64,000 nucleotides of DNA from positions 1,565,501 through 1,629,500 of the forward strand of contig CP102274.1 of NCBI GenBank assembly GCA_025149285.1, read 5' to 3'. The notes under the pieces are model-generated. The model was not told where the DNA came from, ran no database searches, and was given only the letters and a program-made list of their open reading frames with translations. This DNA comes from Hungatella hathewayi (GTDB lineage Bacteria; Bacillota; Clostridia; Lachnospirales; Lachnospiraceae). A program made the position numbers and the translations under genes. Below, piece by piece: positions 53,914-63,048 of the stretch; the stretch's first letter is position 1; the number at the start of each line of letters is the position of its first letter.

Positions 53914-55179
53914 CTAAATTTCAATTACCTTCCCATCAGAAAGCCTGGACTCCTCCGCGGCAAATGCCACAAGATGGCTGTTAATCGACTGCTCCAGCGA
54001 GGTAATCCCCTCCGGTTCCTTTCCTGTCTGAAGCATGTCAAGGAATTCTTCCACCATGCGGTTGTCGCCTCCTGCGTGGCCGCTGAAGTCCTCGGCCAAC
54101 TGGGAGATATCGATGATCTGGCGAGGCTTTCCGAAGAGTCCAACCTCGATGGTATTCTTGTACATGTCACCTGTGAGATCGCCTTTTGTCCCCATGATCT
54201 TGCAGCAACGGGAAGCGCCGTCGCTGGTGAAGCCGCTCATGGTGAAGTTTATGGTGCTTCCGTCGGTGTTTTCGATGTTGGTCACCTGATGGTCCACCAC
54301 GTTGTTGTCACAGTGGTAGACACAGCGGCCGTACGGGCCTGTCTTTATGGCATCATAGATCGTCTCCGGAGTCGGATGGAGAGCCAATACATCCACCGGC
54401 CATTCGGTGTGGCCGCAGGCAATGCCGGTTTTTTCGTTTGTAACGTAGATCTTTTCTGCGTCGAAGGGGCAGGAGTCCTTTGCGGCGCAGCCGTCGAGAC
54501 AGCGGAGCGCGGAGCCTTCGGGGGCGCAGGATTCTTTAAAGAGCCAGGTGTTTCCCATGGAAGAAACACGGAGCGGCGTCTTGTCAGCCAGCCATAGATA
54601 GAGGTCGAAATCGTGGCATGTCTTCTGAAGGCACATGGGGCTGGTCGTCTCACTGTTTCTCCAGTTACCGCGGACAAAGCTGTGGGCCTGATGCCAGTAG
54701 CCCACATTTTCAATGGCCTGGATCGTGACCACATCTCCGATGATGCCGGAGGCAATTAACTCCTTCATCCTGGAAAAGAACGGCGTATAACGGAGTACGT
54801 GACAGACAACGATTTTCCGGTCATATTTTTTGGAAGCCTCCAGCAGCCGGCGGCATTCAGAGGGATCGGGGGAGATGGGTTTTTCCATTAATATGTGATA
54901 TCCTCTTTCCAGGGCGGTAAGCGCCTGGGAGACGTGGTCGCGGTCCTGAGTGCAGATAAAGACGGCGTCAGCCATCTTAGGCTGGGCCAGCAGCTCCTCT
55001 GCGCTGGTAAAACAGCGCTCCTCCGGAATGTGGTACGTCTTCGCGGTCTCCCGGAGGGCTCCGGGATCGATATCTGCGGCTGCGGTAATCTCCATTTTGT
55101 CCGGATGGAGCGACGCAAACGGCGCATAGGTGATTCTTCCCCGGCTTCCAAGGCCGGCGATGGCTACGGTTGTTTTCAT
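53914..55179 (-). CDS. Gfo/Idh/MocA family oxidoreductase
   Basis: 421 residues. The N-terminal Rossmann fold binds NAD(P) (TVAIAGLGSRGRI, TAAADIDPGALRE); EKPISP is the conserved Lys-Pro motif; CHVLRYTPFF follows. A cysteine-bearing segment (CLQKTCHDFDLYLW, LDGCAAKDSCPF) in the middle is typical of a subgroup acting on sugars or glycosides. Predicted sugar dehydrogenase; substrate unknown. Start after AACAGGAGGACATCAC, 19 bases after the kinase gene, so it is cotranscribed with it. Confidence 0.92.
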   Translation of the reverse strand: MKTTVAIAGLGSRGRITYAPFASLHPDKMEITAAADIDPGALRETAKTYHIPEERCFTSAEELLAQPKMADAVFICTQDRDHVSQALTALERGYHILMEKPISPDPSECRRLLEASKKYDRKIVVCHVLRYTPFFSRMKELIASGIIGDVVTIQAIENVGYWHQAHSFVRGNWRNSETTSPMCLQKTCHDFDLYLWLADKTPLRVSSMGNTWLFKESCAPEGSALRCLDGCAAKDSCPFDAEKIYVTNEKTGIACGHTEWPVDVLALHPTPETIYDAIKTGPYGRCVYHCDNNVVDHQVTNIENTDGSTINFTMSGFTSDGASRCCKIMGTKGDLTGDMYKNTIEVGLFGKPRQIIDISQLAEDFSGHAGGDNRMVEEFLDMLQTGKEPEGITSLEQSINSHLVAFAAEESRLSDGKVIEI

Positions 55180-55198
55180 GTGATGTCCTCCTGTTTTC

Positions 55199-56899
55199 TT
55201 ATGAATTGATTGTATGAATCCTCATGGTTACGGTGGTGCGGTGATTTTCCGGTTCCGATTCAATCGTAAGCTCCGACGACTTTTCAAAATAGAGCTTGAT
55301 CCGCTTGTAGAGATTGGCCAGCCCGTAGCTTTTGGAGACGGAGCCTACCGGATTCGTATTTTTAAATGATTCCTGGATTCGTTCCATGGTTGCTCTGTCG
55401 ATACCCGGTCCGTTGTCTGTGACGGATATGACACAGCCGTCGCCGCTTTCAGCAATGCATACGACGATGTGAACCGGCGACGAGGTGGTTTCTACCGCGT
55501 ATTTCATGGAATTTTCCACCAGCGGGTGAATTAGCAGCTTGGGAATCTGCATGGAGCGGACTTCCGGTTCCACCTGGTATTCCCAGGTCAGACGGTTTCC
55601 GAACCGGAACTTTTCCACCTGCAGGTACTGTTCTACAAAGGTCAGCTCCTGTTCAATGGTGATACGGTCGCTCTCCTTTAAAATGTACTGGAACAGCTTG
55701 GCCATGGCCATGAGAATACCGGCATTGTCCATATCGTTTTTCTGGATCAGACTCCAGTAGACCGATTCCAGGGCATTGATGATGAAATGAGGGTTGACCT
55801 GGGACTGAAGCGCGGTGATTTCCGCCTTGGTCCGCAAAAGTTCTTTTTCAAATACCTGCTCGATTAAACGATTATTCTTTTCCACCAGAGCATTGTAGTG
55901 GATATTCAGTTCATTGATGTCGGAGTTGGAGTAATGTCTGTCATTGGCCTGCAGCTTTCCGTCTGCGATTACCATGGATTTTCTCATGTCGGACAGCGGT
56001 TTTGAAATCATACGTGCAATGAAGAGGCTGCAGATTAAAAATACTCCGGTGCCAATAAGAAAACCGCAGATCACAATGCCGCTCATCCAGGAGATATCAT
56101 TGGATGTCAGTTCCTTCGGAATATAGATGGAAAAGGTCCAGCCGGAATACGGCGATGTGGAGTCGGCCAGCTGATAATTCCGGTCGAAGGAATCCGGATT
56201 CATGTCCTTTAAGGTCTTCCCGTAGGAGACGCGGGTACCGGCGCAGTCGGTCAATTCCAGTGTGCAGTCGCCCAGGGCGTTTAGGTCCTGGGCAATAGAA
56301 TCCATGAGATCCGGTTTTAAATGAACCACAACGTATCCGCCGTGCTCAAACGCGTAGTCCGCCAGAAGGATCCGTTTGACGGCCATGATGGTATGACCGT
56401 CTTCTGATTCAGAATCGGACAGCAGCCATACGGCCTTTCCATTGTATTCGTCGGCCATGGCGAGAGCGGATTCCGGGATGGCGGTGGTTAACGGTTCTTT
56501 TGTGTACGGATAGATCTGTGCTTTTTTGCTGTAAAGCTCGATAGATTCCAGATTATCCGCGTAGTTGATTGTATTCATGGTCTTTAAACGAAGCGTGGAA
56601 AAATTTTCTGAGGAAAACGAAGCATTGTGATTGTAGTCGTTTAAAATGGTCTGAACTGCCAGATCATTGCAGAACCGCTGAATGCCGGAATCCATCTCAG
56701 TCAGTGAGGAGTTAAAACGCTCCTGAGCCTGTTTGACAGTAGTCTCAATGTATTTGGAAGACTGCTGCAGAATGTAACCGGACATATTCTTATATAAGTA
56801 ACCGCCGATACAGAGAAAGGCGATAACCATAACCAGCATGGATGAAATAAAAATCTGCCCCGACGTGGTGTTGCCCAATAATTTCAGCTTTTGTTTCAT
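55199..56899 (-). CDS. YesM-type sensor histidine kinase
   Basis: 566 residues. Membrane segments at about 14-34 and 273-295 bracket an outer sensor domain; a HAMP linker (MISKPLSDMRKSM) and the His_kinase domain follow, with phospho-acceptor His371 in NPHFIINALESVYW and the ATPase in VENSMKYAVE and TDNGPGIDRATM. Pairs with a YesN-type AraC response regulator. The likely partner is the response regulator at 62065, whose operon diverges from this gene. Sensing is probably of a xylo-oligosaccharide or similar sugar (inference). Confidence 0.94.
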   Translation of the reverse strand: MKQKLKLLGNTTSGQIFISSMLVMVIAFLCIGGYLYKNMSGYILQQSSKYIETTVKQAQERFNSSLTEMDSGIQRFCNDLAVQTILNDYNHNASFSSENFSTLRLKTMNTINYADNLESIELYSKKAQIYPYTKEPLTTAIPESALAMADEYNGKAVWLLSDSESEDGHTIMAVKRILLADYAFEHGGYVVVHLKPDLMDSIAQDLNALGDCTLELTDCAGTRVSYGKTLKDMNPDSFDRNYQLADSTSPYSGWTFSIYIPKELTSNDISWMSGIVICGFLIGTGVFLICSLFIARMISKPLSDMRKSMVIADGKLQANDRHYSNSDINELNIHYNALVEKNNRLIEQVFEKELLRTKAEITALQSQVNPHFIINALESVYWSLIQKNDMDNAGILMAMAKLFQYILKESDRITIEQELTFVEQYLQVEKFRFGNRLTWEYQVEPEVRSMQIPKLLIHPLVENSMKYAVETTSSPVHIVVCIAESGDGCVISVTDNGPGIDRATMERIQESFKNTNPVGSVSKSYGLANLYKRIKLYFEKSSELTIESEPENHRTTVTMRIHTINS

Positions 56900-57240
56900 G
56901 ACGCCTCCGGTATGATCAGAATGGTAAATTACATGGAATAACTTTCGTACAGCTTCATCATATCAAATTCATATGGTAAAATCAAAAGATATGCAGCAAG
57001 AGGAGAAAATAGTGGAATTTTACAAAAAAATAGTGTGGTTTCTTTCTTTGTTGTCTATTATATACTAAATATATCTTCAAACACCGTTCCATTAAGCTCG
57101 TGAAATACCTTGTCATGCCCGATGATACGAAGCATATGGAGCGGAGATTACATGGATCGCACGGAAACGGCCCCGGGACGTCCGCTATGCACGACGAAAC
57201 GGGGATCGCTGAGTGCTCATAAAAAGGAGGAATTTAACAG
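56900..57240. other. Divergent regulatory gap between kinase and SBP operons
   Basis: 341 bases without a gene. It must hold both promoters. On the plus strand TATACT at 57061-57066 is a good -10 but no good -35 is 17 bases upstream. The right third (57100-57200) has GC-rich imperfect repeats without a readable function. Confidence 0.45.
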
Positions 57241-58602
57241 ATGAAAAAGAGAGCAGCAGCATTATTCTGCGCAGCGGTACTGGGGATTACATCACTCACC
57301 GGATGTGCAGCAGGAAAGCAGGAGACCACAGCAGCAGGTACAGAGACGACCGCAGCAGTGTCCGGGGAGAAGCCGGCAGCAGAAGAGAGTAAGAGTGAGA
57401 CGGCAGGGGAAACAGCGGCCGGGCAGGAAGCAGCAGAGATTACGTACTGGGATACGGTCGGAAGCGTGTCGGACCGCGAGGCCAAGCTGGCCATGATCGA
57501 GCGGTTCGAAGCACAGAATCCGGGAATTACGGTAAAGTATGAGGGAATGGAAGGAGAGGCCTACAAGACAAAGATTAAGACTGTGGTAAGCGCCAATAAT
57601 CTGCCTGATATCTTTGGATACTGGGTGGGAGAACAGTTCAGGACTCTTGTGAACTCCGGGAATGTGGAAGATTTATCCTCTGTCTTTGAGGAAGATACGG
57701 CATTCCGTGATACATTCGTACCGGGCAGCTTAGACGCAGTCTCCTATGACGGTAAGGTTTACGGCGCGCCGACCTCCATCACCTGTATGGCAGTCTGGTA
57801 CAACAAAGCCATCTTTGAGGAGAACGGAGTGGAAGTGCCGAAGACCTATGAGGAACTGAAGGGCGTAATCGACACACTGTCCGACAAGGGAGTGACTCCT
57901 ATTATCGTGGGAGCCAAGGACCGCTGGCCGCTTCTCGGCTGGTACTCCTACCTTGCACAGAGAATCGGCGGCGTCGATCTGTACAATGAGGTGTGCACCG
58001 GAGATAAAAACTTTACGGAAGACGCATATGTACAGGCCGGCGAGGAAATCAAGACTCTGGCAAAGAAGGGCTTTATCAATGGCTGTATGTCCGTAGACGC
58101 TACGACGGCGGAAGCACTGTTTGCGGCCGGCAAGGGCGCGATTCTGATCACCGGTTCCTGGTCAATTCCGACATTTACGGAAGACCCGGAGCGCGCAAAG
58201 GATTTCTCCTATTTTCCATTCCCGATGGTGGAGGGCGGAAAAGAGGATGAGGCCGGTTACTTATACGGCGGTGTCGCCAATACGCTGGCAGTGAGCAAAT
58301 CTGCAAAGAATAAGGATGCGGTCGTAAAATTCTTAAAATATATGATGAGCGAGGAAGAACAGACCGTAAACGTAGAGCGTACAGGAACCTTCTCGACCGT
58401 AAAGGTATCACCGAAGGAAGAGAACATGGATCCGCTGGCTTACCAGTTCAGCCAGTACGTATCCGACGGTGTGGAGGGCTTCATTCCGTATACGGATCAG
58501 GCCCTGCCTCCGGAACAGGCGGAGAATTTATTGAATGCATTAACGGCCATTGTAGCAGAAGACAACGCCGATGTGAAGGCAGAGCTTGCAAAGATCAAAT
58601 AG
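57241..58602 (+). CDS. Sugar ABC transporter substrate-binding lipoprotein
   Basis: 453 residues of the SBP_bac_1 class. Lipobox LTGC with Cys22, a Thr/Ala/Glu-rich linker to about residue 60, then ITYWDTVGSVSDREAKLAMI, DIFGYWVGEQFRTLV, AVSYDGKVYGAPTSITCMAVWY and AILITGSWSIPTF, typical of oligosaccharide binders. Anchored outside the membrane. Start after AAAAAGGAGGAATTTAACAG. First gene of the xylo-oligosaccharide-type operon. Confidence 0.94.
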   Translation: MKKRAAALFCAAVLGITSLTGCAAGKQETTAAGTETTAAVSGEKPAAEESKSETAGETAAGQEAAEITYWDTVGSVSDREAKLAMIERFEAQNPGITVKYEGMEGEAYKTKIKTVVSANNLPDIFGYWVGEQFRTLVNSGNVEDLSSVFEEDTAFRDTFVPGSLDAVSYDGKVYGAPTSITCMAVWYNKAIFEENGVEVPKTYEELKGVIDTLSDKGVTPIIVGAKDRWPLLGWYSYLAQRIGGVDLYNEVCTGDKNFTEDAYVQAGEEIKTLAKKGFINGCMSVDATTAEALFAAGKGAILITGSWSIPTFTEDPERAKDFSYFPFPMVEGGKEDEAGYLYGGVANTLAVSKSAKNKDAVVKFLKYMMSEEEQTVNVERTGTFSTVKVSPKEENMDPLAYQFSQYVSDGVEGFIPYTDQALPPEQAENLLNALTAIVAEDNADVKAELAKIK

Positions 58603-58634
58603 AAATTACAGAGTGAAATTATCAAATAGGAAGT

Positions 58635-58672
58635 GGGGCTGCGCACGGTGCATGAACCGGTTGCGCGGCCCC
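58635..58672 (+). other. GC-rich hairpin between the SBP and permease genes
   Basis: GGGGCTGCGCA (58635-58645) pairs with TGCGCGGCCCC (58662-58672) with no T-run. It may protect the 3' end of the SBP message or block partial read-through, so that the binding protein is made in excess. Confidence 0.65.
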
Positions 58673-58692
58673 GAAAGGAATAGGTGCAGAGT

Positions 58693-59571
58693 ATGAGAAA
58701 AATACATCCTGCGGTGCGGTGCCTCTTTATATTGCCTGCGGTCCTGTGGTTTTTTGCGGCGGTGATCGTGCCGGTCTTGATGGCGGTCTATTACAGCTTT
58801 TTCAGCTGGGATGGCGTGACTGCCAGGGTGTTTATCCGCTTCGATAATTACAGGGAACTGTTTCGGGACCCGGTCGTCTGGAAGTCCCTTACCAACTCCC
58901 TGAAGATGGCCTTCTGGTGCGTACTGCTTCAGCTGCCCATCGGCATGGCGTTTTCTGTCATTCTGTTTAACCGGAAGCTAAAGGGACGGGGGTTTTTCCG
59001 AACCGTGTACTTCCTTCCCGTAGTGCTGTCCTCTTCCATGATCGGTATTTTATGGGGGCAGATCTACGATCCCAACTTCGGCCTTTTAAACGGTCTTCTG
59101 GAGGCGGTGGGATTGAAACAGCTGCAGCAGATCTGGCTGGGAGATATGAAACTGGCGCTGGGCTGTATTATCGCCGTTGTGGTCTGGCAGTTTATCGGCA
59201 ACTATATTCTGATTTACTATACGGCTCTGCACAATATTTCCGAGGATGTGCTGGAGTCCGCCAGGCTGGATGGAGCCGGGGTGTGGAAGCTGTTCCGCTA
59301 CATCGAACTGCCTCTGATGTGGCCGGTGATCCGTCTGACCCTGATTCTGGCTACGGTCAATTCCTTAAAATATTTCGACCTGGTCTACATCATGTCAAAC
59401 GGAGGACCTAACCATGCCAGCGAGGTTCTGGCTTCCTACGTGGTAAAGAACGCGTTCAATTCCATGAGAATCGGCTATGCGAACACGGTGGCAGTGCTTC
59501 TGCTGGTGCTGGGAATCTTCTTTATCATACTCTATAACAGGATCCTGGCTCCGTCATCAGCCGGCGATTAA
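58693..59571 (+). CDS. Sugar ABC transporter permease, MalF-like
   Basis: 292 residues with six membrane segments of the BPD_transp_1 class. FYFLPVVLSSSMIGILW-type sequence and the EAA loop ESARLDGAGVWKLFRYIELP mark a CUT1 sugar permease. The ATG at 58693 lies 6 bases after AGGTG; an in-frame GTG at 58684 is the alternative. With the next permease it forms the channel; the ATPase gene is not in the window and is probably shared. Confidence 0.93.
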   Translation: MRKIHPAVRCLFILPAVLWFFAAVIVPVLMAVYYSFFSWDGVTARVFIRFDNYRELFRDPVVWKSLTNSLKMAFWCVLLQLPIGMAFSVILFNRKLKGRGFFRTVYFLPVVLSSSMIGILWGQIYDPNFGLLNGLLEAVGLKQLQQIWLGDMKLALGCIIAVVVWQFIGNYILIYYTALHNISEDVLESARLDGAGVWKLFRYIELPLMWPVIRLTLILATVNSLKYFDLVYIMSNGGPNHASEVLASYVVKNAFNSMRIGYANTVAVLLLVLGIFFIILYNRILAPSSAGD

Positions 59572-59593
59572 TAACCGAAGGAGAGGTTTCCAT

Positions 59594-60424
59594 ATGAATA
59601 AACGCAGTATATCACCCGGTAAAATAATTTTGTACCTCATTCTGGCGGTTCAGGCTGTGGTTACCATGTATCCCTTAATCTGGATGATTGTGTCCTCCTT
59701 AAAAGACAATGTATCTTTTTTTGCAGACCCGTGGTCCATTCCAAAAAATCCCCAGTTTGTCAATTATGTGACAGCCTGGAAAGAGGGAATCCAGGACTAT
59801 ATGGTAAACAGCATTGTGATCACCATCGCAACGCTTTTTATCGTCATTATTTTAAGCTGTGCGTTCTCCTTTATGGTCGCTCGTTTTCCGTTTAAAGGGG
59901 CCGGGCTTCTGGTAGGAATGTTTTTTGCCGGGATGATGATTCCGGTCCACTGTACCCTGGTTCCGCTCTACAGCATGATGAACGGACTGGGATGGCTGGA
60001 CAGCTTATGGGCCCTGCTCTTTCCCTATGTGGCGTCGGGACTGCCGCTGGCCATTTTCCTGACCTACGGCCACTATCAGCAGATCCCGATGGAGCTTGAG
60101 GAGGCGGCGAGAATGGACGGATGTGGTGTGATCCGGATGTTCCTCTACATCTTTCTTCCGCTGGCGAAGCCGGTGATTTCCACCATCGGGATCCTGACGG
60201 CGATCAGCGTGTGGAACGAATTTATATTTGCCAATATCATCATTTCGGACCCGGTGAAGAAGACGCTGCCGGTAGGACTTCTGGCGTTAAAGGGGACGTA
60301 TAATACGAACTATGCTGCGGTCAGCGCGGCGTTGACTATTTCCGCGATACCGATTATCATAGTCTATATCCTGATGTCCGGAAAGATTCAGGCCGGGATG
60401 GTTTCCGGCGCGGTGAAGAGTTAA
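59594..60424 (+). CDS. Sugar ABC transporter permease, MalG-like
   Basis: 276 residues with six membrane segments. PLIWMIVSSLKDN is the usual N-terminal motif of CUT1 MalG-type permeases; EEAARMDGCGVIRMFLYIFLP is the EAA loop. The frame opens at 59477, but AAGGAGAGGTTTCCAT before the ATG at 59594 fixes the start. It is followed directly by the GH43 gene. Confidence 0.94.
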   Translation: MNKRSISPGKIILYLILAVQAVVTMYPLIWMIVSSLKDNVSFFADPWSIPKNPQFVNYVTAWKEGIQDYMVNSIVITIATLFIVIILSCAFSFMVARFPFKGAGLLVGMFFAGMMIPVHCTLVPLYSMMNGLGWLDSLWALLFPYVASGLPLAIFLTYGHYQQIPMELEEAARMDGCGVIRMFLYIFLPLAKPVISTIGILTAISVWNEFIFANIIISDPVKKTLPVGLLALKGTYNTNYAAVSAALTISAIPIIIVYILMSGKIQAGMVSGAVKS

Positions 60425-60436
60425 GTGGGGGAGAAA

Positions 60437-62038
60437 ATGGATAATCAAATGAAAAACTGTCTTGAAAATCCTGTTTTACCCGGATTTCATCCGGATCCGT
60501 CGGTCATACGGGTGGGAGAGGATTACTATATGGCCGTGTCTACCTTTGAATGGTTTCCGGGAGTCTGTATTTACCATTCCACAGATTTACAGAACTGGGA
60601 ACTGGCGGCCAGACCGTTAAACCGTGTTTCCCAGCTGGACATGAAGGGCAATGACGCCTCCGGAGGTGTATTTGCTCCCTGCCTTTCCTATGCCGACGGC
60701 GTGTTCTATCTGGTCTACACCAATGTGAGGACCCACTGGTACGACTTTATGGACTGCCACAATTATCTGGTTACGGCTGCGGATATCCGGGGAGAATGGT
60801 CAGAACCCGTCTATCTGCACAGCCTGGGCTTCGATCCGTCTCTGTTTCATGATGAGGACGGGAGAAAGTGGGTAGTCAGTATCGTGAGACATTACCGGAA
60901 GAACCGCGTTCAGAGGATTGCCCTGCAGGAATACGACCCTGTTTTAAAGAAAATGACAGGGCCGTTACGGGAGATATTCGAGGGCAGCGGGCTGACGGCT
61001 CCGGAGGGGCCTCACCTTTACCGGAGAAACGGCTGTTATTATATTATGACGGCGGAAGGCGGAACAGAATATGGTCACGCGGTTACCATGGGCCGGTCGG
61101 AGAAGATTGGCGGTCCCTATGAGTTATCACCTTATAATCCGGTACTGACAGCGAGACATAATATGACACTTCCTTTACAGAAGGCCGGCCATGCCGATCT
61201 GGTGGAGGCACCGGATGGGGAGTGGTATATGGTGCATTTATGCGGCCGGCCGCTGCCGCCGTTTCGCCGGTGTATTCTCGGGAGAGAGACGGCTGTCCAG
61301 CATGTGAAATGGACGGAGGACGGATGGCTCTGCCTTGCAGACGGAGGAAATGAACCGCGTTTACGCGTCCCGGTATCATGGCCGGTGGAACGAAAAAGGG
61401 AGCAGGAGATCCGGTATTCCTTTCAGGAAACAGAGTTAAGCCCGGATTTCTTTTCGCTCAGAGTGCCTCTGGGGGAGTCTGTGTCGCTGACCGAACGTCC
61501 CGGGTACCTGCGGCTGACGGGAAAAGATTCGCCGAATTCCAGATTCGAACAGAGTCTGATTGCACGGAGACAGGAGGACTTCGATTTCAGTTTTGAGACA
61601 GAGCTGGAATTTGAGCCGTCCTCGGAGCGGCAGATGGCAGGGATTCTGTATTTTTATGACGAATGCGACTTTTATTACCTTCGTGTGACGTACAGCCAGG
61701 ATGGGCAGAAGATTGTCGATGTGATGCGGATGAACCGGGGAAAGGCTGAGTATACGCCTGACTGCGGTATCCCGGTGCCTGAGGGTCGGAGCATCCGGCT
61801 CCGGCTGGAGGTGCACCGGACGGAGGCCTGTTTTTCCTACAGTCTGGAGGAGGGCGTGTGGCAGCAGGCAGGAGATACGCTGGATGCCTCGCTCCTCTCT
61901 GACGAGTACCCGGAGGAGGGAGCGTACACAGGAGCCATGGTCGGTCTGGGGTGTCACGATATGGCGTACCGCAGTGCAAAAGCGTATTTTAAGTATGCAG
62001 TGTACCGCAGGGAAGGGAACGGAATGGAAAGAGGCTGA
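60437..62038 (+). CDS. GH43 beta-xylosidase/arabinofuranosidase
   Basis: 533 residues. A five-bladed propeller (about 10-310) with catalytic base Asp20 in GFHPDPSV, Asp133 in GFDPSLF and acid Glu190 in TAPEGPHLY, then a GH43-associated beta-sandwich (about 325-530; ERPGYLRLTG, EQSLIARRQEDFDFSFETELEF). This matches GH43_11/12-type enzymes that remove xylose or arabinose from xylo-oligosaccharides. There is no signal peptide, so it acts after import. GTG at 60425 is in frame, but GGGGGAG lies 5 bases before ATG 60437. Confidence 0.93.
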   Translation: MDNQMKNCLENPVLPGFHPDPSVIRVGEDYYMAVSTFEWFPGVCIYHSTDLQNWELAARPLNRVSQLDMKGNDASGGVFAPCLSYADGVFYLVYTNVRTHWYDFMDCHNYLVTAADIRGEWSEPVYLHSLGFDPSLFHDEDGRKWVVSIVRHYRKNRVQRIALQEYDPVLKKMTGPLREIFEGSGLTAPEGPHLYRRNGCYYIMTAEGGTEYGHAVTMGRSEKIGGPYELSPYNPVLTARHNMTLPLQKAGHADLVEAPDGEWYMVHLCGRPLPPFRRCILGRETAVQHVKWTEDGWLCLADGGNEPRLRVPVSWPVERKREQEIRYSFQETELSPDFFSLRVPLGESVSLTERPGYLRLTGKDSPNSRFEQSLIARRQEDFDFSFETELEFEPSSERQMAGILYFYDECDFYYLRVTYSQDGQKIVDVMRMNRGKAEYTPDCGIPVPEGRSIRLRLEVHRTEACFSYSLEEGVWQQAGDTLDASLLSDEYPEEGAYTGAMVGLGCHDMAYRSAKAYFKYAVYRREGNGMERG

Positions 62039-62064
62039 TGGAGACTGACGGAGAGGGGGAGACC

Positions 62065-62847
62065 ATGGAACGGACCTATACATTAATGCTGGTAGAGGAT
62101 GAACGGAATATTCTGTACGGCATGAAGAATGCCATCCTCTGCCATAATGCTCTCGTCTCAGAGATCCTGACTGCTGAAAACGGCAGGGAGGCTCTGGAAC
62201 TTCTGGAGGAGCGGGTTCCGGATATCATCATTACCGATATCCGTATGCCTGAAATTGACGGTACCGAGCTGGTCCGCCGGATCCGTGAACAGGGGTATGA
62301 GATGCCCGTGATCATACTGACGGCTCTGACAGACTTTGCGATTGCCCGTGATCTGATCCATTATCAAATTCAGAATTACATCGTAAAGCCCTTCTCGATT
62401 GAGGAAATTTTAAAGGAGACGGAGGTGGCGATCGGAGAGCTGAAGAAGCGCAGTCAGATGAAGATGGCACAGAAGATCGTGAAGGAGTTCCCGGAACTGG
62501 TGGAGATCCCGCCTTCCAGCGAAAACCTTCTGATTTCCCAGGCCGTGGAGTACATCGGCAGTCATTTGGCCGGCGCTGCTTCATTAAATGACATTTCCGG
62601 GGCACTCCATGTGAGTAAGGCATATTTATCCACGCTGTTCAAGCGGGAGATGAACACCACTGTGACGGATTTTGTGACGAAGCAGCGGATGAAAGAGGCA
62701 AAAAAGCTCCTTCTGGAGACCGATATGCTGGTATCTGAGATCTATTTGAAGGTAGGGTACCAGAGCGATAAGTATTTTATCAAGGTGTTTAAGGAGCTGG
62801 AGGGGATCACGCCGCTGGCCTACAGGAAGAAATGGAAGGCAGAATGA
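62065..62847 (+). CDS. YesN-type AraC response regulator
   Basis: 260 residues. Receiver domain (1-120) with acidic residues in LVEDE, phospho-acceptor Asp58 in IIITDIRMPEIDGTEL and the conserved Lys in YIVKPFS; AraC helix-turn-helix (about 165-258; HVSKAYLSTLFKREMNT, SDKYFIKVFKELEGITPLAY). It pairs with the YesM-type kinase on the other strand and probably activates the SBP operon. An ATG at 62038 overlaps the GH43 stop and is in frame; GAGAGGGGGAGACC before the ATG at 62065 supports the shorter form. Confidence 0.93.
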   Translation: MERTYTLMLVEDERNILYGMKNAILCHNALVSEILTAENGREALELLEERVPDIIITDIRMPEIDGTELVRRIREQGYEMPVIILTALTDFAIARDLIHYQIQNYIVKPFSIEEILKETEVAIGELKKRSQMKMAQKIVKEFPELVEIPPSSENLLISQAVEYIGSHLAGAASLNDISGALHVSKAYLSTLFKREMNTTVTDFVTKQRMKEAKKLLLETDMLVSEIYLKVGYQSDKYFIKVFKELEGITPLAYRKKWKAE

Positions 62848-63048
62848 ACAGCAGTAGTGTTGTTTTTGCGGATGAATCTGGAAGATTGTAAAAAAAATAA
62901 CAAAAGAAATGAAATGGAATATTGACTATTTCGAGTAAATGTAATAAAGTAAGTATTAGCCTATGGCATGTAACTTACAAGGTATAAGTAACATCAAATA
63001 AACTATTTGGTTACTATACAATATTACAGAAAAGAGAGGTTGAATAAA
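62848..63048. other. Gap upstream of pckA
   Basis: 201 bases. It holds the pckA promoter. A weak AACA/TGTT hairpin with GTTTTT near 62848-62872 may end the response regulator message, but is too short to be sure. Confidence 0.4.
62922..62950 (+). promoter_or_regulatory. Promoter of pckA
   Basis: TTGACT (62922-62927), 17-bp spacer, TAAAGT (62945-62950), about 98 bases before the pckA start. An imperfect inverted repeat GTAACTTA...TAAGTAAC sits in the leader near 62970-62993. Confidence 0.6.

Noticed and set aside
53809..54597. Plus-strand open frame over the Gfo/Idh gene (262 residues)
   Set aside because: It is the shadow of the oxidoreductase gene, which has clear NAD-binding and EKP motifs on the minus strand.
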